This document shows, one piece after another, positions 23,926 through 35,900 of a stretch of DNA of 64,000 nucleotides. The position numbers and the translations under genes were made by a program. Location of the stretch: assembly GCA_003116995.1 (NCBI GenBank), contig BDSL01000061.1, forward strand, positions 557,791 through 621,790, written 5' to 3'. Position 1 is the first letter of the stretch; the number at the start of each line of letters is the position of its first letter. Origin of the DNA: Yamagishiella unicocca. Lineage: Eukaryota > Chlorophyta > Chlorophyceae > Chlamydomonadales > Volvocaceae. Under the pieces are notes generated by a model, which was not told where the DNA came from, did no database searches, and saw nothing but the letters and a program-made list of their open reading frames with translations.

Positions 23926-26900
23926 CTGATGCAATCGATCGGTGCGGTGCGGGAGGTCGAGGGTGAGGTGGAGGGACACACAAGCGAGCGACGGAGGTAG
24001 GGACACCCGAGCGAGCGAGGACGCAAGCTTTACGTTATGCTTACTCGCTTCCTGGATGGCCTGGGCGCGCGCACGCGTCGTGTGCATGTATGTACAATGC
24101 ACACAGTGCTTTCCTTTCCTCAGCGCTTGCGACAACCAGCTAGGGACGATAAGACGATACGTGGTACGTAGATGAGCGAGTAAGTGGTTCGAGGCTTCAT
24201 CGCTCGCTCGCTCGCTGGGTGCCTTGTTTTTCCTTGCATATGAATTACGCCGTCCTTCATTTCAGGCAATCTGCTGCTGACCATCCACCCACCCACCCAC
24301 CCGCTCTCCCATAGCGCACCCACTCCCACACTTTTCCTGCTAGCGCCCAAAACCGTTTTTGCGAAAACTTTCCGTGCGTCGCGTGGGGTCCTCGCTTCTT
24401 TTCGTCTCGGGGTCCTCGCCGTAGCCGATATAGCTTAGCCGCCAAAGGTCATATAACGACCTTCGGCTTTCGTATCCCCAACCCAGTTCTCCAGCATGCA
24501 TCTCAAAACTTCTGTTTTAAACGGTTTTTTCGGACATCCACGGGTTTCCCTCGAACCCACCCACCCACCCACCCACCCACCCACCCACCCACCCACCCAC
24601 CCACCCACCCACCCACCCACCCACCCACCCACCCACCCACCCACCCACGCACCCACCTGCGGTACTCCCGGCTGGCCTTTGACCGCATACTTGAGCTCCA
24701 CAAACGACCACGACAGCATGGCGAGAATGAACTGCAGCAAGATGAAGACGAAGAACAGTGGCCCCAAGGAGTATAGGACTCCCGCCAGGACCCGCTGGAT
24801 TGCCGTCATCTCAAGCGTGCTGCTCAGAAGGCCCTGCAATCGGTTTGTTGGCGGATTATAACAGTGTGGCCTCGTGAAACGGAGGCACCGGTAGTAGTGA
24901 GCGTAGTAGTGAGCTATGGCGGGTAGAATGATAGATGACAGCCCTCCACGCACCCATCTAGCGACATCGATGCACACGCAGCCATACATGCAGTCGTCGT
25001 ACATCGTACATTTACGCAAGGTTTGCTGACAACCTGAGACGTACCGCGAACAGGCCGTCGTCCTCCTGCAGCAGTACGTACTGCAGCATGAGCTGGATGG
25101 CCGGCCCGACATTCGACAGCTGCAGGACCGACGTCCCGAACACCAAGCTGCTTGCCGCGCCAAACATGACGACGCACACGATGACGACGACTATGAAATG
25201 GAGCAGGTCGGGCATCGCCAGCGCGAGCGCGCCGGCGAAGACGGACAGTCGCGGCTGGAAGGAGATGTAGTGCAGCCAGCGGATCACGATCGCTACTAGG
25301 ACCAGGCCCTGCACGCAACCACACACAGGAGCAGAAATTGTATGGCTACGTACGGCGGCACCATGTACGGCATATTCCTGTCAAGCAGGTGCTGGAACGG
25401 TGAAACCAAGGAGACGGAGCTGGGTATTGGTATCCAACCGATTCGGGCAGGTGCAGCCGGTAGGGTACCTTAGAAATGCGTGCGTGGTTGGGGGGTTGAA
25501 ATTATAGGAAAGCCCTAACCCCTCGCGGCGCGTTGCTGCACCCCAATACACGCACCTGCAGGAATGTGTAGAGCACTATTTTGTTATACATCGAGTCCAT
25601 ACGTGCAAGTACACCCGCAGCAGCGTTCAGCGGCTGCGGGTCTGCTGCAGCCCTCCAGCGGCCCGGGCTGCCAGCGCCAGCAGCAGCAGCAGCCGTTGCG
25701 GCTGTCGAGTTTGACGTTTCGCCTGCGGGCTCGCTGCTGCTGCTGCCGTCCTCCTGGCGATGGAGCAGGAAGTAGCGAACTGGCGCAAAGGAGTCGGCGT
25801 CGTATACGTCGAATCGCGAGGTGAAGTCATTGCGCACGGAGAGGTGCACGGCGTAGGCGTAGAAGACTGCCACTGCAGCTGCCATGAGCGTGCAGATCGC
25901 TGCCTCGTACACGACCCACTTGACGCTCATTCGGGGGATGTACTTGCGGTGACGGTGGACACCTCGGCGTATGGCCTTTAAGCCAATCACACCTGCTGGA
26001 CGTAACATTGGTACATCCACCGACAGCATTATTGGCAACGAAATTACTCAGCAGCATAACGGGTGGATGGATAGTAGGTGTCGATGTACTGGGAAGTGAA
26101 GGATATTAAAAAAAAGAGGAACGAAGCAAGCAGGACGTGACGCGCGGTACGTACATCGATGCACACCTACCAGTTAAATCATCACTCATGCATCGTTATT
26201 GTTTTGTGGACCAGGGCGCGATCGCTCTAACGGTACAATCCCTTCAATTCCCGTCGATGTAGACCACGCTCGCTCGCTCACCTCTCCCCATAGAGTTCTC
26301 TCCGTCATCAGCGCCCCCATCAGCTGCAAGCTGGTTATGCAGCCCACCAACCCGGTTGCTAGCCAACTGCTGCCGTTGCCGCTGCGCCTTGAGTTGCATG
26401 GTTATGTCGTAGGCGGTCATTCCGAAGTAGCCGATGACCAGCAGCACCAGGAAGAAGTCGGGCAGGAACTGCGAGACCTGCAGGTTGGTGATGGGCGAGA
26501 GCGAGGGACAAAGGAGGGTGTGTTGATGAATCGTCCGCACACTTTGATTGATTATTAAGCCTAAACGTATGGCTAATGTATAGGTGCAGGACCGCAACTT
26601 GATGCGATACCGCCGTGGATATAGAGAGCGAGCATGATTGCGAACGCTGCTTCAACTAACGCACAGTGCATGTTGTTGTAACGGTTATAGTGGGTTCCAG
26701 ACCAAGAGGTAGAACCATCGGTCACATCGCCTGACACTGAGAAAGACGGAGGACGGAGACAAAGACCGACGTGCACCGCGTGTAGCGAAGGACAATATGT
26801 AAACCAACCTGCAAATTTGTGATGGACTGGCCGTAGCTGATTGCCGGCAGGCCCTGAAGGTACGTCTTGGCGGTGATGACACCGCTGTCAGACCAGGTGA

Positions 26901-29900
26901 AGTCCACACGCCAGTAGCCAAACACCTGGGCGTCAGGGTTGTACGTCACCAGCTGCGCGCGCAGCGACCTGCAACAATGTTCGTTGCACGGCGATGTATA
27001 TTAATAAGAATGAACGGGACTCGCAATAAGTGAACAATACCGGTAAGTGGCGGCGGGGAGGCGACAGCAGCAAGATTGGTCGTGCAACTACTATCGATCC
27101 GACTAGAAACATAAGTTGAACAAATTGTGATCCCCCACTGCTCCCACTTTGCCCCTTGTGCCCGTGAACCACTAGGCGCCCATATAGGTAGTAATCGTAC
27201 TTTGTGAGGGTGGGTGACAGGTAGCCACCGTCCCGCACGAAGGTGATGGCCTGCTCGGCGCGCTTGGCGGACAGTCGCGTGTCGAACAGCAGCGGGTAGC
27301 CGGCGGGGAAGCGCTCCAGGGGCTCGTGGTAGAAGGCGTACGGCATCCCACCTGGGCTAAGCTCCGTCGAGGCCTGCTGGTAGGGCGTGCGTTGAATTTG
27401 TGCATAAATGTATGTCCTAACAAACGGCCCGATATCCGAAGACAGCAACGATGGAGGATCGCGTGGAACATACCGGTATCGTCGGTTCGGCAATCTGTTT
27501 TTATGATAACTTATATCTCTGTCCTCAGTTGTGATGTACCAGTCTGAAACCCTGAAACCCTATCTCCCACGCACCTCTGTTGTGTTGTACCAGTCTGTAG
27601 GACGCATTGAAGAGTCGTATAACGACGAAAAGCGGTTGAAGACGGGGTCGCTGCCAATGCCTCCCAGGTTTCCAGAGTTTAGCACCTTGCTGCTCACGCT
27701 GCTGAACGCAGTGCCAGCAGCAACAGTGACCACGTCACACCCCACTGTGAGGTGCGCGAAGTTGCTGTCCGTGCAGCTGCGGCCATCAGCTCCCGTCGCG
27801 CTGTCGACGTCGGAAACCGTCCGTCTCACCTGTTAGGGCAACAGCAGGCACCAAGAACCAACGATATGTGCCGGTTAAAAACGCTATCCACCAGCAGTTC
27901 ATTGCCGCGCCTGTCTACGCGCGGCTGGCGGCATCAGCCCCACTACGATCGACACGCTATGCCAAACAGGGGCTTGTAACCAGCAAGCAAGGTAGATAGA
28001 ACCATAAAGAACAGCGACGCGGCAGAAGAAAAACTATTCTTTCTGGTTGCCGTAAACTAGGAAAGGCTACATGAGCACTGGCTTGCAAGCAGCAGGCGCA
28101 ATGTACGTGGTGTGATGTGCGAGCCTGGCGCATCCCTAAGCTACCTATCACTCATCCGCCCTCGCACAGTCTCCAACCCACCCACGCACCCACGCACCTG
28201 GTGCAGCATAAGGCCCATCAGCACCCGGTTGCGCCTGCCCGCATCGCGGCCGCGCTCCCTGGCGCGGACGTCCAGCAGGCTGTAGTCGTACCCCTCGCCG
28301 TACGGCAGGTCGTACCCGGCGAAGAACTCCCATTGGCGGCCACCTGTACGAGTGTCACCGCCCGTCAGAGATGACGCTAGCATCCTGCCTTCCGTGCCCC
28401 TGACGGGGCGTGGTGTGTCGAGCAGGGCCTCGCGCTCTTGTGCCAGCTGCTGATGATTGCCACGGCGGATCTTAATGCCATCATCGGCACGTGCCCCGAA
28501 ACCAGCCATTGGCCCCTCGGTGGAGGCGGGCTGTCTCGCCTGCTGTTCGCAGCGTACCAACCGGCCCGACCATCCCTCCGGCACGAAGCCTCTGCAAACC
28601 GACAGCAGCCAGGTAGCGACTCGACGGAAGGGCGTTGACCGATGCTGGTGATCGGCCTGGTCCTGCTGCGGTGGCATACCGTCCGTGCCGCAGTGCGGAT
28701 CCGCCGCCAGCTGACGAAGCTGGCGGTGGCGGAGGGACGCGCCGTGCTGTTCGCCAGGCACAAGCACCTCATCACGGTTATAGACGCGCTTGCCGCTGCG
28801 CGCCTCGGCGGTATCACTGCTGCCGTCGGCCATCAGGCCGCCCGCCGCACCCGCAGAGCTGCTGGAGTTTACAACGAAGGTGTACGTGGCGACGTCGCCG
28901 ACGGTTGACATGCAGGCCTCGTACGCCTCGGCGTTGGCGTCGGCCTCGTTGGCATCACGGACCAGCAGGGCGGCCATCTGCGAGGCTTGGCCGGTCGCGG
29001 CTTGTGCTTCATTGAGCGTTGCCTGGATAGGTAACGTTGCGCATTGAAACCGGAGGAACAGATCTCGTGTTTGAGAGCACATTGTGGATGTAGAGGAGAC
29101 ACTGCGACACCTCCAACTAACTGGGTCGCGACTGTCGGATCCTAAAGAGGCAACCATCTGCTAACACTGCAATGCTCGAGCGAGGCCATTACTCACATAC
29201 GGTAAATACGCCCACGCACCAAAGACCACAACGAATACATCATTGTTGATTGTTCTTAGCCCCACTGGACACACTTAGTTAACCCCCCGGGGGTAGCTAG
29301 GTGGTGCATGCTTCGATTCCATTCGCCACGCAACGCACGACTGGCTCACCTGCAGGAGGCTCAGCACGCCGCCCATCACGGTGGCGGCATTGTCGCTTGG
29401 GCCTGATGAAGTGGCCCCAACCATCAACGATGAGAGCTCTTGCGCTTTCATGTTTATTGAGTCCAGTGCGTCGTAGGACGTGGAGAACATGCTCGTCACT
29501 CGCTGGAGATAGGCCTGAAAGCCCGCGTAACAGCGGAATTGTAACAGGTAAGCTCGTTGCAGGTAGCCGGCAGCGTGCTGCAGCGGCCAATTTAGCTGGT
29601 GCATGGCGTGCATAGACGTATGTACACATGCATGCACGAGCGCCGTGCGCGTCCGTGCGTGCCTCACTTACATGTACGCATGAGGGAGGCTAATCAATCG
29701 ATGTACAGAGACAGATGCCCAATGCGTGCATGCATGCACTACGTGTGTTTACGAGCAAATTTGATGGTAAACCGGCTCGGGTTCCGTCAACCAACATACC
29801 TGGTCCTTCGCCGAAAACTTGTCATCTACTCCCGCTGCGAACGAAGCGACGGCCGCCTGCAAGAGCACATGTGAATTGGCCTGCGTGCTTACACTCTGCC

Positions 29901-32900
29901 CGAAACCAACTTGCACGCACATTGCGTAATTTCGGGGTGTCCTTAATGGTGATACGCGCGCGAGCGACAACTAAGCTCAGGCAAGGGGTAGAGAACGATT
30001 CAATGGACGGTGTCAATCCATATGAGATAATTGGGCGCGCACGTTTCTGATTACCTGTATGAAACCATCCCGGCCTATCTAAGCGGGTAGCGCTACAAGG
30101 TGCATTTCTTGCCTGACTTGGCCCCTGCCCATCCCCGCAAGCAGCACACCTGCTGTTCTGAAAATAACCGCGTCAGCTGGTCAAGATTGGCAACGGCTCC
30201 AATCAACAGGCTTAAGGACACGCTCACGCCGTCAGCTGTCGGGCTCGAACACGCGACGTCGGTCACGCCCATGGACGCGAGGCCAGCATCGGACGCTCCT
30301 GGTGACGACGTGTTCACGGTGGAGGTATCAACACAGCTAGTGGCAGCAGCATTACCAGATGCCGCTTGCTGCAATGAGCGGCGAGCAGCACTTGCGGCAG
30401 CAGCAGGAGCGCCGCCGCGAATAGCAGCGACCCCATCAGCAGGGGCGAGGAGCCTTGTGTGCGCGGCTGCCAGCTGTAGCTCCACAGCGCGCACGACACG
30501 TGACACCCTCGACAGGTCTGCGCCGGCGGGCCTGCCTTCTGTGTCTGCTCCTGGATGCTCTTGCTGCTCCTGCTGCCGAGGCTGGGGAATGGCAGTAGTG
30601 AGCGACCGGTGGTGAGCGGCATAAGTGCCGCCTGCTGCCGCTGCCAGGCTATCCCCTGCTGCTGCTGGGGCCAGGTGGAGCCGCGGCTCGTCGGGGCCAT
30701 CGTCGTCGTAATCGTAGAAATCCTCCCAATCGAATAGCTGCAGCGCTGCTCGCCGGCGAGCACCACTGACAATGCTCGCAGAAGTCGAGTCGTCAACCAA
30801 ACCCGAGGCGTTCGAGGACCCCGTCGTTACGTTAACCACCACCTGAACGGGCCAACGGGCAGGGGATCGGAGTTTACACCTACGCACGGCCTCTTTTTTG
30901 CCACAGTTGGAGACTCATTACATGCCACGTTGTAGCTACCCGTATTTGTAGCTACCCGTATGCCAACTAACATAATAGTAATGGTAAAAGCCATGCCGTA
31001 GGGCGGGCGCTTGCTTGGGTAATAATCACACTCGTCATACTGGCATTCACGGCACGAAGTTTATGTACATACTCGGATTGTGTAGTAGGTTGAGTTGCGG
31101 CGGCCAGCGGGCAGCGCCATGGCGTTAGCTTCCACTTCCGGCGGTGCCATCAGGACCAGGCCACGGACGTTATCAACGGCGACGCTGAAGGCCTGCATGC
31201 ATGGAACACGCCGCCACATCCGGAGATGGTTGATCTTTGAGTTATGAAGTGCGGGAGGAGGCGTTGAAGGAGCCAGCGATGTCGTTCTACTCGCCCAACT
31301 GTCTAGTTGTCCATCTAGCTGAGGTACGGTAGTAGTGATGTTACCGCGGACTAGCTAGCTAGGTGGTAGTAACTGCTACACTGCGCTCCAGACCGAAAGG
31401 TAGCGAAGTATTCTGACGCGTATTCCGACGCGTACTCCGATGAGTATTCCGAGGCACTCATCATGCACTCACTCGACTGGCCCTGGATACCGGTACAGCT
31501 CCGAATGTTAGTTGACAGTCACACGTTTGTACACGCAGCCCCTACAACCTGGCGCTCCCGCCTGCACACCTACCATCCAGCCCTGAATCCTGAAGCTCTG
31601 AACATTTAGGGGACTAGACACGCGCTCGCCCAGCCAATGAGCAGCCCAATGGCGGCGTCTGAAGACAGACGCCGCAACCGGGGAGCCCTACCGGCCCCGA
31701 CCACCGCCGGCCCTGCCCACCGCCGGCCGGCCCCGCCCCTGGCCCTGGCTAGCTACCTTGAGGATGGGCGTCAGGACCGCAGCGCGAGTGGATGCGTTGC
31801 TTGAGAGGACCGCGGCCAGGGCCTCAGCGGCCGCGAAGTCGACGGACGCTGCCGCCGTGCCGTTCGAGTAGAAGGAGAAGTTAAATACTTGGGACGTCAG
31901 CTGCGATACATGCAGCAGGCAGCAGGCAGGTATGGGACGTGAGCGTCAGCGATGTCCTCCTTTCGAACATCTATCAACGCGTGTTACTTGCAATTTATTG
32001 CAAATGGCGATGCATTAAACCGTATCTAAGTCCAGCAGGTACCACGGTGGCGTGTGCGTAGGTCCGTACATACTGTTCATGACATACACTTACATCGCTG
32101 TGGCGGTCGGTGTAGCACCTTGCCTATCTAGCTAGCTGCACAACCTAGCTATACCTAGTAGATAGTGTCCAAGGTTCCTCATTTAGTCGCACCTGCTCCA
32201 CGATGGCATCTAGCTGCAGCACCGCCTTCAGGCTGCTGCTGGTGGACGACGACTGTCCGCCGTCGTCCAGCACCTTGTAGGTCACCCGGTAGCGACCGGG
32301 CAGGCAGGCGCCGACCGTGAGGCTGGCCACGGTGCAGCCGCCGCAGGAGGAGGTGGAGTTCTCAGGGCACAGCGCCCGCACCGCCGCAGTGATGGCGGGC
32401 GTGAGGTCGCTATTGCCGCTGCCGTTGGCTATGGCGGCGCAGGCGGCGGCTTGGGGGGCCAGGCCGTCGGCGAAGGTGGCGCACGGCGCCAGGCTGAAGG
32501 GCGCGGGCTGGAGATAAGCTAGGAAGATGGTCTGGTTGGTCTCGGCCTGCAGTGGTGGTGCCAGATTGGATGTACGGGTGCGCCAGCTTGTTATTATTTG
32601 TTAGTCCGTTCTTCGGTCTATCTGCCAGCTATAGCTGGTGTGCGTGGTGGACATTAGCACGCGCAAGCAGCTAGCAAACCGCGCCCGCTCGCAAGCAAGT
32701 GGATGGCATGGGAGCCGCCCCGTGCATACACGGCTTCCATCGGCTTTCAGCCATCGATCGGCTTTCATTGGCTTTCATCCATCGATCGATCATAGAGTCT
32801 AGCTACAGCGGTGGAAGGCGTCTTCTAACCTGGTGACTGTTCTGCGATGGTTCAGCCTACGCCCCCAGGCGACACATACATACAGAAGCATACGCACGGT

Positions 32901-35900
32901 AAGTCCCGTGACTGCTGGGTAGGTAGTGCGCGCGCTGTCTACCCGCCGTCTGGACTGATCATCTTGCGTCGCCTTTCTCGATCGGCTTATCAATAGATAA
33001 CATACCACACGTCCTAGCGATCTACGTACCTCGCTAATGTTTGCAGCGTGGAAGCTGGGCAGCAGGAACAACCTGGGAGCTGCGGCGCCGACAATGCTCT
33101 GCGTGCTGCCGCCGGTCAGAGCCATCAGCCGTTGGCGCTGCGAGCAACGGACCGGGCTGCAGACCACCACTGCAGCAGTAGCATTTGCCGCTGATCCTGC
33201 CGACCCAGCAACAGCAGTCGCCTCCTCGCACACGTACTGGCCGTCCGGGCAGGGGCTGACGACCGTAATGACTCGCTCGGCGGTTGCGTTGGCCCCCTTG
33301 CTGTCGTATACCACCAGTTGCAACCGGAAGGTGGAGCCCACTGCTGCAGTCACGGTATCGATCCCGCACTCGAACGGCTGCTTGCGGTCAGCCAGGTGGG
33401 CGCGGCACTGCGTTTTGGCGCAGTTCTCTGGAGGGCACAGCGCGATCTGCAGCACGCAGCGGGCAGCACGGAGCCGGCAGGGGCAGATATGCTGAAGGCA
33501 TGGGCGCGCTTGAATATCCTTAATCGTACGCGCGTTCGTTGCAGGTAGGTAGATAGACAGATAGATGCGCTCAAGATAAGCCGCTATGTACGGGCTGCGG
33601 TCTTTTGCAGATGTGAGCTAGGCTAACTTGCTTGGACACTACTATTTCGAAAACGAACGTAAAAAGCAGCGCAGGGTCGTCCTCACCAGGGTGGACAAGT
33701 TGCCATCCTCCCCGTCAGTTGCGGTGCCCAGAGGGTCACAGGGGCGCTCCAGGGTGGGCATCTGGCCTGCCGCACACAGCGTGTACGACACGCCGCGCTT
33801 GACAGAGACCTGCAAAAGCATGGCGGTAGGCGGCGCTCAGGGTTTTAGGGTTTTAGGGTTTCAGTTCACGACACTATATGCACAAATAGGATCCTACGTA
33901 ATAATAATGTATGCTGATGTGGTGGTCTGGTTGGCAACTAACATGCTATGCCGTCATCAGTACGGGGCGTGTAAGACCGCTTGCTCCGCACCTACCTGCT
34001 GCCCCACGACGTTCTCCACCGTCAGCAGAACCAGGCGCGGCGGTGTGTTGGCGATCTCCGTCTTTCCGCTGCTGCCCTGCTGCTGACTGCGTTGCTGCTG
34101 GCCGCTGCCGCTGCTGTCGGTGGTGGCTCCGGCGGACGAGCCCGCGACGTCATTTGAGACCGTCCCGGCGGTATTAACTGCTGACAGCTCGCTCGGACAG
34201 ACGTCATCGACTGAGCAGCGACCATCCGCGCAGTTTCGCTCGCCGGAGCACTCCTCCTCGACAACCAGGGTCCTACGTATGATGGCATGCAACGCGAAGG
34301 ACGCGAAGCAGCATCAGCATTAGCACGTGATCAGGGAACGAACTAGCGCAATCAATCAAATAATGTTGGCAGGGGAATAATGACGGGCGAACAATTTCTA
34401 CTATAGCTACCGGACCGCCGCGCGATCTTGCTACCTGTACACCACCAGTTCCCCCACTGATGGCCAAGTCAGGTGGAACGATATCGTGTAGATGCCCGCG
34501 GAGCGCGTGTTGATGCTGCAGTACTGCAGTCCGACAACGTCGTACGGCTGCGGGTTTCGTACACCCTGTGCGCACGCGCGAACCTGCGTGCAGCAGCCGG
34601 CAGCATCCAGGCGGGCGGAACAGCGAGGAACCCGTGTGGTGATCATCTTTGCGCTAGCTATGTACATACCGCCGGTACAACCCGGTAATAATTGTACGTT
34701 CTGAATGGTGGGCGGTAATTTTAGGCGTAGCTAGCGAAGAGCACGCTCTTCAATTGGCTGGACGGTAGGCACGACGAATGTAAGGAAGGTGTCAGCTGGT
34801 TGATAGACTTACGCGCTTGTTCAGGTCCCCCGGGACGACCAGAGATGCCATGACCCCCGGCTCGCAGTCGTTGGTCACGCCTCCGCGGCAGGGCAGGTAC
34901 ACGGTGCCCTGCTTGATGGTGATGCTGGGCTCGGAGTTGAGGGTCAGTAGCGGCGGCCCCAAATCGGCGCCATCAATACCACCACTACTGCCCGACGCGT
35001 CGCCGCCTGCAGCCACTGAGGAGGACACCGTGGGCGGCATCTCCAGGCCGCAGATGCCGCTGGAGCTGCACGTGCGGTCTTCAGCCGAGTCAGCGCGGGG
35101 ACACTCGAACTCCGGCGGCTGGCAGGCCACGTACACCCGGCGGTACGCAGTAGCCGCGCGGTTGCCGGCGTCGTCCACAACGTCGTACATCACGACGTAC
35201 GGCAAGCCGCCCGTGGTATCGTTGCCCGTTGGGGCCTCGGTCCACACGGCGCTTACTGCTTCGCCGCTGGGGGCCTTGACGCTGACCATAATGTTTGCCG
35301 TTAGGTCCATGCGGGCCGGCGCGCCGCCTCCTCCTGCTGGCACCAAATCCTCCGCCGTCGCGCCTGGGTCCGTAAACACGGCGCCCACAGGCACGACGTC
35401 GATCATGACGCGGAACCCGCCTTTCGTTGTGTACGGCTGACCGTTGCCCTGGATCTGGATCTTGGGCGGCATCGTGTCGGGTGGCCGCTCAACGACCTGC
35501 ATAATGAGACGCAGCAGGCGCGGGCGGGAAAAGAGGTAATGAAGGAACGAAGATGGCCAGTTCGCTTCATTCGCTGCTGGCTTACTACTTGGCAGCGCGA
35601 CGGTGCACGAGAGACACGTAGGTAGACGACAGGCGTGCACTAGGCAACCAGCGGACTGGCGGGCTTTCTTCATAGGTAGGTCAATCGATTGGCACGCGGC
35701 AAGCAAGTCGTGTGAGTTGATCTTACCGGCATCTAAACCATTCACCTGCCTTGCTTATCATCGCATACCTGCTGTTTCGTGAACGCGGCGTCGGCGTTGC
35801 CTTTTTTGGCTTCCAGCTGCAGGGTGCAGCTCCGAAACACCGAGCAGCTCAAAGTGTCAGGACACCTAGATAGGTGTACGGGGGTCCGGTGCACATCGAG

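Noticed and set aside
26573..26776. Hydrophobic stretch [13 protein letters not shown] as an extra membrane helix of the channel
   Set aside because: It lies in the intron between the TOP-domain exon and the S2 exon, which join in phase without it, and a stop follows.
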